This document shows, piece by piece, positions 35,607 to 43,835 of a stretch of DNA of 64,000 bases. Numbering within the stretch: the first letter of the stretch is position 1; every line of letters begins with the position of its first letter. A model generated the notes under the pieces. The model saw only the letters and a list, made by a program, of their open reading frames with translations, searched no databases and was not told the DNA's origin. The stretch is from contig NZ_JAUXXE010000069.1 of the NCBI RefSeq assembly GCF_030681155.1, positions 1 through 64,000 of the forward strand. The letters are read 5' to 3'. Position numbers and translations under genes: made by a program. Source of the DNA: Phenylobacterium sp. Its GTDB lineage: Bacteria > Pseudomonadota > Alphaproteobacteria > Caulobacterales > Caulobacteraceae.

Positions 35607-36914
35607 GATATATTTCTGGGTCGGCGCTCGGATAGCCGCGACCACAACTGGCTGCCCCTGGCGCTAAGGCGACTGCCTCTGTCCCTGCCGATTATTTGCA
35701 TCGCCCTGGGCGCAGGGATCTTCAGCCTGCCGCAGATCGGCTTGCGCCCACAACCGTTGAGCTACCCCCAGATCACCGAGCGGTTCACCGAATTCGTGGT
35801 GATCATCGCGCTGATGGGCGCCGGTCTGAAGATCGATCGCGTGTTCCATCTGCGGCGCTGGGCTGTCACCTGGCGGCTGCTGGCGATCACAATGCCGCTC
35901 AGCATCTTGGCCATCACGCTGCTGGGCGCCTGGGCCGGCCTGCCATGGATCGCGGCCCTGTTGCTTGGCGCCGCCCTGGCGCCCACCGACCCTGTGCTGG
36001 CTTCCGATGTCCAAGTCGGGCCGCCCAAGACTGGGGCGGAGGACGAGGTGCGGTTCGGCCTGACCTCCGAGGCGGGCCTGAATGATGGTCTGGCCTTCCC
36101 CTTCGTCCACCTGGCCATCGCGCTCTCGGTCTCCAGTGTCAGCGATGAGCCGTGGTTGGCCAAATGGCTCACGCAGAATGTCGCGTGGGAAATCGGGGCT
36201 GGGATCTTCGGCGGCTGGCTGATCGGACGGCTCTTCGGTTGGCTCACCTTCCGCATCCCGTCGGAAAGCAAGCTAGCCAGCACCGGCGATGGCCTGATCG
36301 CTATCGCCGCCACTTTCGTCTCCTATGGGGTGACGGAAATCTTTCACTGCTACGGCTTCCTCGCGGTGTTCGTCACCGCCCTCACCCTTCGCCACGCCCA
36401 TCGGCAACACGACTTCCATCGCGACATGCACGACGTCACCGAGCAGGTGGAGCGCCTGGCCATGATGCTCCTGCTGCTGCTGTTCGGCGGGGCCCTGGTC
36501 ACCGGCCTGCTGGGCCCCCTTACCCTTATCGACGTCGGCTTGGCCCTGATAGTCCTGCTAGTGGTGCGCCCGGTGGCGGGCATGCTCGGCCTGATCGGCC
36601 TCAAGGCAGATCGCAGCGAGAAGATGACCCTGGCGTTCTTCGGCATCCGCGGCGTCGGCTCGATCTACTACGTCGCCTATGCGCTCAATCACGCGTCCTT
36701 TCCCGAAGCGGAGCGACTTTGGGCGATAGTGGGCCTGATCATCCTGCTTTCAATCATCGTTCACGGCCTGACCGTCACGCCGATCATGCGCGGCCTCGAT
36801 CGACGCCAAGGCCGCGATCCCGACGCCCCGGCGCGGATTGACGACACCCCACGAACGGAAGAGGGAGAAGCCGATGGTCGGGCCATCTCGGCTGATCGAC
36901 TGATCGCGACGTGA
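35580..36914 (+). CDS. Cation:proton antiporter (CPA1 family)
   Basis: Inner-membrane Na+(K+)/H+ exchanger with the family core: VVIIALMGAGLKIDRVF, GAALAPTDPVLASDVQVG (the ATDP-type ion site), FGLTSEAGLNDGLAFPF (ND motif) and FFGIRGVGSIYYVAYAL. It starts at a TTG (35580), but the first ~25 codons overlap an operator/promoter and lack the N-terminal half of the first helix seen in relatives, so the true start or a 5' rearrangement is open. A TetR repressor is divergent. Confidence 0.82.
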   Translation: MSTGRYFYNDIFLGRRSDSRDHNWLPLALRRLPLSLPIICIALGAGIFSLPQIGLRPQPLSYPQITERFTEFVVIIALMGAGLKIDRVFHLRRWAVTWRLLAITMPLSILAITLLGAWAGLPWIAALLLGAALAPTDPVLASDVQVGPPKTGAEDEVRFGLTSEAGLNDGLAFPFVHLAIALSVSSVSDEPWLAKWLTQNVAWEIGAGIFGGWLIGRLFGWLTFRIPSESKLASTGDGLIAIAATFVSYGVTEIFHCYGFLAVFVTALTLRHAHRQHDFHRDMHDVTEQVERLAMMLLLLLFGGALVTGLLGPLTLIDVGLALIVLLVVRPVAGMLGLIGLKADRSEKMTLAFFGIRGVGSIYYVAYALNHASFPEAERLWAIVGLIILLSIIVHGLTVTPIMRGLDRRQGRDPDAPARIDDTPRTEEGEADGRAISADRLIAT

Positions 36915-37120
36915 CAATGATCGCGCGCCTGGCCAGGCCTGCCTGGGTCGTCGGACGACCGGTCGGCACGACTTGGCCGCTCCCCGACTTGCGACCCGGT
37001 CCCCCACTTCCTCCGCCGCGCGGAACACGTCGGTGGCGGAAGCGGTCCGTAGCGCCGATGATCGGGTCGGGGCGCCCGTCGCCCGGGCCGGCGGCGACTT
37101 CACCAGGAGCGACCAGCAGC

Positions 37121-37573
37121 ATGACGAAGAGCAACCTCCTACGGATGGACAACATCGGAATCGTGGTGGCGTCTCTTGACGACGCCATCGGGTTCTTCAC
37201 CGCGCTTGGTCTGACGCTAGAGGGGCGAGGCACGATTGAAGGGCCTTGGGCTGGACGTGTCACCGGACTTGAGGATCAGCACGTCGAGATAGCCATGATG
37301 GTCACGCCCGATGGCCACAGCCGGGTTGAGCTCTCCCGGTTTATCAAGCCCTCCGTCGTCGCCGATCATCGCAACGCCCCGGTTAACGCGCTCGGCTACT
37401 TACGGGCCATGTTCACGGTGGGCGACCTCGACCAGACCCTCGCTGAACTTCACAAGCAAGGCGCTCAACTCGTTGGCGATGTGGTGCAGTACGAAAACAG
37501 CTACCGTCTCTGCTACGTTCGCGGACCCGAGGGACTTCTCATCGGACTGGCGCAACCCCTCGGTGGGGGCTAA
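37121..37573 (+). CDS. VOC family (glyoxalase/bleomycin-resistance-like) protein
   Basis: A 150-residue vicinal-oxygen-chelate fold protein: MDNIGIVVASLDDAIGFFTALGL opens the first beta-alpha-beta unit and AMFTVGDLDQTLAELHKQGA the second, ending YVRGPEGLLIGLAQPL. Metal ligands are typically the His/Glu at these strand ends; the first is Asn/Gly-shifted here. A few such proteins are dioxygenases or lactoylglutathione lyases; no specific role can be assigned. Confidence 0.82.
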   Translation: MTKSNLLRMDNIGIVVASLDDAIGFFTALGLTLEGRGTIEGPWAGRVTGLEDQHVEIAMMVTPDGHSRVELSRFIKPSVVADHRNAPVNALGYLRAMFTVGDLDQTLAELHKQGAQLVGDVVQYENSYRLCYVRGPEGLLIGLAQPLGGG

Positions 37574-37597
37574 TGGCGGTCGGGGGCCGCGATCAGT

Positions 37598-38227
37598 TCA
37601 GGTATTTTGGATCGGCCGGTTGTCGAGCCTGAAAGTGATCTCAGCGTTCAGTCCGTCTTCCCGGATTTCGACGCGTGACGTACCGCCGAGGGACCGCGCC
37701 AGTCTCTCGATCAATAGGGATCCGCTGCCGATCCTCGCGCTCGCTTTCAAAGGCGTGCTCACCTGTTCGCGCCAGTGCAGAACGCCGCCGATCGGACCGG
37801 ATCTGCATTCGACCAACAAGCGGCCGCTAGGTTTGGCGAGCGCCCCATATTTCGCGGCGTTCGTCGCCAGTTCGTGAAAGATCAAGCTCAGGCTGAGGGC
37901 CGTGTCCGGCGAGACGTCGAGTTGATCGCAGACCAGCGTGACCTGCCCTTTGTCGTCGAGGTAGGGCTGCAATTCCGTTTCAAGTGCGACCTGAACGCTC
38001 ACGGCTTGGACCTGCCCGCGCAGCAGCAAGGAATTTGTCCGCGCCATGGCCTCGATACGTTGGCTGAACGCGGCCTGAAACTCTTCCACCGTGTCGACGG
38101 TCCTGGCCGTCAATCGCGAAAGAGCAAGGACAATAGCCAAGGTGTTCTGGAGCCGGTGATGCAACTCGCCGACAAGGATGGTGTTTTGTGTCGAGCTTGC
38201 GTCAGGAGATCTGGCCTGCTCGGTCAA
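37598..38227 (-). CDS. HWE/HisKA_2 family sensor histidine kinase (catalytic part only)
   Basis: A 209-residue kinase with no sensor domain. The H-box ELHHRLQNTLA has the phospho-accepting histidine at about residue 24. The N-box is HELATNAAKYGAL (Asn123), followed by an HWREQ segment (the W-x-E mark of HWE kinases) and the ATP-lid residues GSGSLLIERLARSLGG. Such kinases are typical of alphaproteobacteria and often feed the general stress response. TTG start. No response regulator is adjacent. Confidence 0.85.
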   Translation of the reverse strand: MTEQARSPDASSTQNTILVGELHHRLQNTLAIVLALSRLTARTVDTVEEFQAAFSQRIEAMARTNSLLLRGQVQAVSVQVALETELQPYLDDKGQVTLVCDQLDVSPDTALSLSLIFHELATNAAKYGALAKPSGRLLVECRSGPIGGVLHWREQVSTPLKASARIGSGSLLIERLARSLGGTSRVEIREDGLNAEITFRLDNRPIQNT

Positions 38228-38531
38228 AAGATCACCGCTCGTCTGGCCGACACATAAAAACGCAGAAATTGACGTTCATAGGCGCCGTCACTCAACTTGC
38301 TGATCCTTACGACACGGTCGCTCGATGCCCAATTGGCCAAAGTCGGCCATCCCTAACATGAGACCGGGCGCGAGCTAAGCTTTGCCATAGTTCGCCGCGC
38401 GCAGGACGCCGCCGAAGCCGCAAAGTCTCTCCAGCGCCTTGAACGATCCGTAATCGACAAAATTGTACGCCGAAGCTTGGATCTGAGTGGGATCGCCCAT
38501 CTAGGCTGCTGACAATCATCTTGGAGGCGAT
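38228..38531. other. 304-bp stretch with a startless coding-like fragment
   Basis: On the plus strand 38357-38512 reads 51 protein-like codons (ELSFAIVRRAQDAAEAAKSL, QRLERSVIDKIVRRSLDL) bounded by TAA and TGA, with no start codon. It ends 20 nt before the DksA-like gene. It may be a gene remnant. Confidence 0.35.
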
Positions 38532-38795
38532 ATGGCCGGCGGCTGGACACGAGACGGCGCGGTGCTCGATCAGATCACCGATACGATTACGGACGGCGTC
38601 TTGACCGCACGGGCTCGACTGCCGACCGGCGACGGCGCCGCATGCTGCGTGGAATGCGGTGATGATATTCCGCAGGCGCGCCGACTCGCGCTCCCGGGCG
38701 CGCGAACCTGCGTGCACTGTCAGGCCGGCCGGGACAGCCGGATCGTCGTTCAGGGGATCAATCGCCGAGGCAGCAAAGACAGCCAGCTGCGCTAA
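38532..38795 (+). CDS. TraR/DksA family C4 zinc-finger protein
   Basis: An 87-residue protein with the DksA/TraR zinc finger C39-x2-C42 ... C60-x2-C63 and the conserved GDDIPQARRLALPGARTC linker. It is shorter than DksA and like TraR, which acts on RNA polymerase through the secondary channel without ppGpp. The AlkB-like gene follows after 19 nt. Confidence 0.85.
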   Translation: MAGGWTRDGAVLDQITDTITDGVLTARARLPTGDGAACCVECGDDIPQARRLALPGARTCVHCQAGRDSRIVVQGINRRGSKDSQLR

Positions 38796-38814
38796 ACGTC
38801 GAGCCGCGCCCAAC

Positions 38815-39402
38815 ATGCCTCAACAGCCCCTGCTCTTCGACTTGCCACCGCTCACGCCTCCATCCTGGCCGGACGGATTTCGTTTCGAACCGCAGCTTAT
38901 TTCTCCGGCGGAAGAGCAGGCGCTCATCGAGTGGGTGGCCGAACTTCCCTTTCAGCCGTTTGAGTTTCACGGCTTTGTCGGAAACCGCCGCGTCGTGTCC
39001 TTTGGCTGGCGCTACGACTTCGCGCGGCGCGTCCTCGAACCCGCCGAACCGATGCCTGAATTCTTGCTGCCGCTGCGCCGACAGGTGGCGGCCTTCACCG
39101 GGCACGACCCCGAGACGTTTCAGCAGGCGCTGGTCCTGGAATACGCGCCTGGAGCGGTTATTGGCTGGCACCGGGACCGACCCCATTTCGAGGACGTCGC
39201 CGGAGTGTCACTGGGCGCACCCTGCCCGTTGCGGTTGCGACTGCGGACACCAGATGGCTGGCGGCGAGCCAAGCTGACGCTCACGCCGCGCTCGGCCTAT
39301 CTGCTTTCGGGGACAGTACGCAACGACTGGGAGCACTCGATCCCGCCTCTGGAGGCGCGGCGCTATTCAGTGACGTTCCGCACATTCCGCTCGCCGGACT
39401 AG
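38815..39402 (+). CDS. AlkB-like 2-oxoglutarate/Fe(II) dioxygenase
   Basis: A 195-residue member of the AlkB family, which removes alkyl groups from nucleic acids. Iron ligands are His119 and Asp121 (GWHRDRPHFED) and His174 (WEHSIPPLE), with the 2-oxoglutarate arginine in RRYSVTFR. It keeps the NRRVVSFGWRYDF substrate segment of ALKBH-like proteins. It is probably in an operon with the DksA-like gene; a DNA or RNA repair role is likely. Confidence 0.85.
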   Translation: MPQQPLLFDLPPLTPPSWPDGFRFEPQLISPAEEQALIEWVAELPFQPFEFHGFVGNRRVVSFGWRYDFARRVLEPAEPMPEFLLPLRRQVAAFTGHDPETFQQALVLEYAPGAVIGWHRDRPHFEDVAGVSLGAPCPLRLRLRTPDGWRRAKLTLTPRSAYLLSGTVRNDWEHSIPPLEARRYSVTFRTFRSPD

Positions 39403-39523
39403 CGCTCGGAGCCCACCGGTATGGACGGCTCGCAAGATTGCAAACGCCCGCTTGGTCACCGCCCCTATCGCCCAGTAGACGATCCTAGCGGCGGTTGAGA
39501 TACCAAAAGCGCCGATTGCGGAC

Positions 39524-39754
39524 CTAGCTCTCACGTCGGTCGATGAGGTTGTCGTTATCGTTGTCGTGTCGAGGACCCCAGGAGCATTCAGCGACCAGCC
39601 GCTCCCCTTCCCAGACGTTGACCAGGGCCAAGCCGACATCATCGAGATAGCGTCGAACATACTGAAGGGCGGCCATGTCGTCGGGCAGCTCTTGTCTTAA
39701 CGCGGGCCTCAACGCGCCGTCACGGCCGATGGGTTGGAAAGTATAGCACCCCAT
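39524..39754 (-). CDS. Small hypothetical protein
   Basis: A 76-residue protein (GALRPALRQELPDDMAALQY, YLDDVGLALVNVWEGERLVA) with an alpha-beta composition like the many short unknown proteins of this group. No clear ribosome site. I do not recognise the family. Confidence 0.5.
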   Translation of the reverse strand: MGCYTFQPIGRDGALRPALRQELPDDMAALQYVRRYLDDVGLALVNVWEGERLVAECSWGPRHDNDNDNLIDRRES

Positions 39755-39958
39755 GGCGGACGAGCTTGGCGTCGCAGGCGCTTGCTGTCTAGCGACGGAG
39801 GCGAGCGTGAGCGGGGCAACCTGCGCGTGGTCTGGTTATTGTCGAGCCATCCGGGGAGGAGCTCCACCATGAAAATCGCGAAGGCGCCTCCGCCCTAGGT
39901 CAGAGCGCTCGCCGATCTAACCTTCGGCGCGACCTCTTCCCGTCCCCTCGCCAACAGC

Positions 39959-40132
39959 CTAGCCCGGCAAGCCCAACCAAAGCTGCAAAAGACCCAAGGC
40001 TGCGAGAAGCACGAGGATCGCGCCGATCACGAAGACTCCGGCGCCCGTGGCGTTCGCCTTGAACCACCCTCCAACCTCCACGGAAAGAGAATCCTTTGTC
40101 GGCTGTGTTGGAGGCTTCGGACGCGTGACCAT
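39959..40132 (-). CDS. Small membrane protein
   Basis: A 57-residue protein (from ATG 40132, MVTRPKPPTQ) with one C-terminal membrane helix (GVFVIGAILVLLAALGLLQLWL). It is divergent from the S24-type repressor, and the paired operators lie between them, so its expression may be under the same control. A longer in-frame start crosses those operators and is unlikely. Confidence 0.55.
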   Translation of the reverse strand: MVTRPKPPTQPTKDSLSVEVGGWFKANATGAGVFVIGAILVLLAALGLLQLWLGLPG

Positions 40133-40139
40133 GCGCAAT

Positions 40140-40190
40140 CTGTATTTTTTATACAGCAATTTGGCAACATCAAAATGTATGATAAATACA
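40140..40190. promoter_or_regulatory. Paired TGTAT-N5-ATACA operators of the S24-type repressor
   Basis: Two copies of the inverted repeat TGTAT-N5-ATACA: one at 40141-40155 (within the longer CTGTAT-N5-ATACAG at 40140-40156) and one at 40176-40190, with centres 35 bp apart. They lie between the divergent membrane-protein gene and the repressor gene. The second copy covers the ATG at 40175, so the repressor more likely starts at ATG 40196. This is the arrangement expected for autoregulation. Confidence 0.7.
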
Positions 40191-40195
40191 ACTGC

Positions 40196-40864
40196 ATGCT
40201 TATCCAGACGCCAGCGACGAGATTGAAGGAGGCCCGCCGCCGAGCCGGGTTCCAAACCGCCCGAGCGGCTGCTTCGCAATTCAACTGGAACGTTAATACC
40301 TATTCCTCGAACGAGAATGGCAATGCGACCTTCTCGTACGCAACGGCCAAGCGTTATGCGGCGGCGTTGGGGGTATCCGCAGCCTGGCTATATGACGGTA
40401 CGGATACGTCAGATTCGGACGCGCCGAGAGCGGAGCGACATCCGATCCTCGTGCCGGTAATCGGGCGGGTCGGCGCCGATACCGAAGGCCGCGTGTTGTT
40501 CGCCACCGGACAGGAGGCTGGCGACCTGGTCCCCCTGCCGCCTGGTGGGACCGACAAGGCCGTCGCCCTAAGAGTAGTGGGTCATTCGATGCGCGGGGTC
40601 GCCGACGACGGCGGCCTGATCTATTTCGAGGTTCAGCGGACCCCGCCGACTCCGGACATGTTCGGCCATGTAGTCGTTGTGGAGACCCTTGAAGGCGAGG
40701 TGCTGGTGAAACGCCTGCTGCGGGGTTCGCGCGGCGGTCGCTACGATCTGGAAAGCGTCGTCGGACCGGTGCGTGAGAACGCCAAGCTGCGCTGGGCGGC
40801 GCATATCACTGCGATCATTCCGCCTCATCAGGCTCGGCGCATCCTGCGCACCACAGGGGTCTAG
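40196..40864 (+). CDS. XRE/S24-type (LexA/CI-like) repressor
   Basis: A 222-residue protein: N-terminal helix-turn-helix (TRLKEARRRAGFQTARAAASQF, YATAKRYAAALGV) and a C-terminal S24 peptidase-type domain with Ser131 (GHSMRG) and Lys172 (LVKRLL). In LexA the pair cleaves an Ala-Gly bond in GRVAAG; here the segment reads GRVGAD (90-95), so the scissile bond is not conserved and self-cleavage may be absent. It is followed after 2 nt by recombinase 1, and tandem operators precede it. Confidence 0.85.
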   Translation: MLIQTPATRLKEARRRAGFQTARAAASQFNWNVNTYSSNENGNATFSYATAKRYAAALGVSAAWLYDGTDTSDSDAPRAERHPILVPVIGRVGADTEGRVLFATGQEAGDLVPLPPGGTDKAVALRVVGHSMRGVADDGGLIYFEVQRTPPTPDMFGHVVVVETLEGEVLVKRLLRGSRGGRYDLESVVGPVRENAKLRWAAHITAIIPPHQARRILRTTGV

Positions 40865-40866
40865 CC

Positions 40867-42039
40867 ATGTCGGCGCCCTCAAAGCGGGTCGCCCAATATC
40901 TGCGGGTTTCGACCGACCATCAACGCTACGCCCTCGCCGGACAAGCGGCGCACATTGCGGCCTATGCCGAGCGCTGCGGATTGACGATCGTACGGACCTA
41001 TGTCGATGCGGGCGTCAGCGGTCTCACACGTGAAGGGCGCAAGGGCCTTCAGCAACTGCTGGCTGACGTGGTCGGCGGAAAGGCCGACTATCAGACGATC
41101 CTGGTCTACGATGTCAGCCGCTGGGGTCGCTTTCAAAACCCTGATGAGAGCGCTCACTATGAATTTGTCTGCCGAGCGGCGGGCGTGGGGGTCCAATATT
41201 GCGCCGAGACATTCGGCGATGGCGGCGTGAGCAGCGCCCTGCTCAAACAGATCAAACGGGTAATGGCCGCCGAATACAGTCGTCAGCTTTCAACGAACGT
41301 CGCAGGCGCGCAGCGCCGCAATGCCGCCCGCGGGCTCTGGCAGGGCGGCCCCCCAGGCTTTGGCCTGCGCCGCGCTGTGGTGGGAGGAAACGGCGAGATA
41401 AAGGCTGTCCTGGAGCGTGGCGAGCACAAGGCGACCGCATCCGACAAGGTCGTGCTGAGCCTGGGGCCACCGGAAGAGCAAGCGGTGATCGCCAGAATCT
41501 ACCAACTCTTCCTCGAAGATCGCATTACGCGCACAGCGATCGTCCGAATGCTGAACAATGAAGGCGTCCCTTATGGCGACGAGCGACCCTGGACCTACCA
41601 ACGCGTCGCCAATGTTCTGACCAACCCGGTCTATGCCGGCGAACAGGCCTTCGGAAAGACGGTGAGGCCGCTTGGCGGTCGACTGGAAAAGCGAGCGCCC
41701 TGCGATTGGGTGAGGGCCAAGACGCAAACGCGGGTGATCGCCCCGGCTAACCAAGCGAAGGCGGCGAAGCTGATCGCCTCCAAGATGGTGATTCTGAGTG
41801 AGGAGGAGATGCTGGCGCGTCTCAAAACGCTCGCCAGACGGAAGGGCCGCCTGTCGAAGCAGCTCATCAAGAACGCCGAAGACCTTCCCTGCGCTGACAC
41901 CTACGCCAACCGGTTCGGAAGCCTCATGAAGGCCTATCAATTGATCGGCTATGACTACAAGGCCGTACGCGCCAAGCGACGCCCGGCCGAACTCGTCAAG
42001 GCTCGGCGGACGCGCCGACTCAGGAGCCGGACGCGTTGA
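40867..42039 (+). CDS. Large serine recombinase 1
   Basis: A 390-residue serine recombinase: a resolvase catalytic domain with Arg13 and nucleophile Ser15 (YLRVSTDHQ), then Arg85/Arg88 (YDVSRWGRF). A Recombinase domain (DRITRTAIVRMLNNEGVPYG, VANVLTNPVYAGEQAFGK) follows. The C-terminus has one RFGSLMKAYQLIGY module (about 349-362) and a basic tail. It lacks a coiled-coil zinc-ribbon. Its stop overlaps the start of recombinase 2 (TTGA). Confidence 0.9.
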   Translation: MSAPSKRVAQYLRVSTDHQRYALAGQAAHIAAYAERCGLTIVRTYVDAGVSGLTREGRKGLQQLLADVVGGKADYQTILVYDVSRWGRFQNPDESAHYEFVCRAAGVGVQYCAETFGDGGVSSALLKQIKRVMAAEYSRQLSTNVAGAQRRNAARGLWQGGPPGFGLRRAVVGGNGEIKAVLERGEHKATASDKVVLSLGPPEEQAVIARIYQLFLEDRITRTAIVRMLNNEGVPYGDERPWTYQRVANVLTNPVYAGEQAFGKTVRPLGGRLEKRAPCDWVRAKTQTRVIAPANQAKAAKLIASKMVILSEEEMLARLKTLARRKGRLSKQLIKNAEDLPCADTYANRFGSLMKAYQLIGYDYKAVRAKRRPAELVKARRTRRLRSRTR

Positions 42040-43457
42040 GGAAAGACCAAAAGTCCGCCAGCCCTGCGCGGGTGGTGCAGTACCTGCGGATGTCGACCTC
42101 CCAGCAGCCCAACTCCCTCGCCCATCAGTCCGCGGCGATCTCGACGCATGCCCAGGGGCGCGGCTATGAAATCGTCCGAACCTATGAGGATGCCGGCCTG
42201 AGCGGCGTGGCCGCCAAGGGGCGACCTGCGTTCCAGGAGCTCCTGGCGACCGTGCTGGGCGGCCGAGCCGACTTTGAAGCAATCCTCGTCTACGACGTCA
42301 GCCGCTGGGGGCGGTTTCAAGATCCCGACGAGGCGGCGCACTATGAGTTCTTATGTGCGCAGGAAGGTGTGCGCATCGAATACTGCGCCGAAGCTTTTGG
42401 CGGCGGGCTTGCCGTGCCCGACGTGTTGATGAAGGCGCTAAAGCGGGCCATGGCGGCGGAGTTTTCCCGCGAGCTGGGCGCTAAGGTGAAGAACGCCCAA
42501 CGACGCTATGCGGCAGACGGATACTGGCTCCATGGCGACCCCGGCTATGGCCTTGCCCGTCAGGTTGCTCAGGTGAACGGCACGCCAGGCCGGCGACTAT
42601 CGCCGGGCGAACGCAACGCCGATCGGGACACGCGAACCGTCCTGGTCAAGGGCGTGGCTCGCGAGGTGGAGATCGTGCGGCGCATGTTTCGCCTTTGCGT
42701 GAAGGACGGCATGGGCGCTGGGGCGATCGCAAGCCGCCTCAATCAGGAAAACGTCCCCTCGCCCAAAGGCCGCACCTGGTCAGCGGAGCGGGTGCGCGAA
42801 ATCCTCACCAACCCAAAGTATGCCGGCGTCCTGACGACCCAGCGCAGGACCACCCCCCTAGGCGGTCGCCGACGGGTCGCCCCGGCCGAGACCTGGATCT
42901 CATCCGAAGCCAGCCCACCGCTTGTCTCAAAGTCAATTTTCAACGCGGCCCAGGAGGCTCTTTGTCCGCGGCCGTCTCCGCCGCACGATGAAGCGCTGCT
43001 TGACGCGCTTCGAGCCATTGCAGAGACCTACGGCGTTGTCAGCGAGCCGCGCCTCAAGGCGCTCGGCGTCGCCTATCATCGCAGTTACCGTCACCGCTTC
43101 GGAAGCCTTCAGGCGGCCTTCGCTCGTGTTGGCTACGCGCCTCCCAAACACTTCCCCAAGGGTCAGCTAGACGATGACGCGTTGCTCACCGGCTTGGCCA
43201 ACCTCTTCCTGCGCTGCGGCGACATATCCCCAAGACTGATCAACGCCGATCCCCTTCTTCCCAGCGCGAGTCATTATCGAGTCCGCTTCGGCTCCCTCGC
43301 CAAGGCCTACGCCCTGATTGGGTTTGTCCGGATCAGCGCCTCTGAGGCGGCCTCTCCCCTGGGAGCCGCTCGCCTCGCGGCCCGTCGGCGTCAAATTGAA
43401 ATGTGGGCTGTCGGCGGCGTCGGACATGGGGCGAAGGGTGAACTGACCATGACCTGA
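42036..43457 (+). CDS. Large serine recombinase 2
   Basis: A 473-residue paralogue of recombinase 1 with the same order: Arg18/Ser20 (YLRMSTSQQ), Arg90/Arg93 (YDVSRWGRF), and a Recombinase domain (GAGAIASRLNQENVPSPKG, VREILTNPKYAGVL). The C-terminus has two RFGSL modules, at about residues 354 (RFGSLQAAFARVGY) and 417 (RFGSLAKAYALIGF). TTG start overlapping the previous stop by 4 nt, so the two are translationally coupled and probably act as a pair. The two genes look like a diverged tandem duplication. Confidence 0.9.
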   Translation: MRKDQKSASPARVVQYLRMSTSQQPNSLAHQSAAISTHAQGRGYEIVRTYEDAGLSGVAAKGRPAFQELLATVLGGRADFEAILVYDVSRWGRFQDPDEAAHYEFLCAQEGVRIEYCAEAFGGGLAVPDVLMKALKRAMAAEFSRELGAKVKNAQRRYAADGYWLHGDPGYGLARQVAQVNGTPGRRLSPGERNADRDTRTVLVKGVAREVEIVRRMFRLCVKDGMGAGAIASRLNQENVPSPKGRTWSAERVREILTNPKYAGVLTTQRRTTPLGGRRRVAPAETWISSEASPPLVSKSIFNAAQEALCPRPSPPHDEALLDALRAIAETYGVVSEPRLKALGVAYHRSYRHRFGSLQAAFARVGYAPPKHFPKGQLDDDALLTGLANLFLRCGDISPRLINADPLLPSASHYRVRFGSLAKAYALIGFVRISASEAASPLGAARLAARRRQIEMWAVGGVGHGAKGELTMT

Positions 43458-43581
43458 ACCGCGGGTCATGCGCTCACCAACATTTCGCCGGCTCCAACCA
43501 TGTTGCCTCCCCGCTCAGCCGCGACTAGCGTGGCCTTATTCCCCCGCAATCAGCCGCAGTTCCTGCGGAGAGCGGGGATGC

Positions 43582-43794
43582 ATGCCGATTTACTCGTTTT
43601 CCCTCATCAATCATCTCGGCGAGCGCTTCGGCACGCGTCAGGCGGCTTGTCCCGACGATCATTCGGCGATTGACCACGCAAAACGATTTGAAGAGGCAGG
43701 CTACCCCGTCGAGGTTCATATCGGTGGCCGGCGCGTCTCATTGTCCTGCACGCCGATATGGATCCCTGAGGACTGGTTGGTGCGGGTTCTGTAG
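43582..43794 (+). CDS. Small hypothetical protein (DUF6894-like)
   Basis: A 70-residue protein MPIYSFSLINHLGERFGTRQ with AIDHAKRFEEAGYPVEVHIG after it; the beta-beta-alpha order is like the short DUF6894-type proteins common in alphaproteobacteria. GGGG upstream. It lies right of the recombinase pair. Confidence 0.6.
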   Translation: MPIYSFSLINHLGERFGTRQAACPDDHSAIDHAKRFEEAGYPVEVHIGGRRVSLSCTPIWIPEDWLVRVL

Positions 43795-43835
43795 ACGAGG
43801 GTTTCGACCAGGATTGGGGCGGCAGGTTCCTCGGA

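Noticed and set aside
40140..40156. CTGTAT-N5-ATACAG read as a LexA/SOS box
   Set aside because: It is one base longer than the CTGT-N8-ACAG enterobacterial box, and alphaproteobacterial LexA usually binds GTTC-type sites. The second matching copy points to the local S24 repressor instead.
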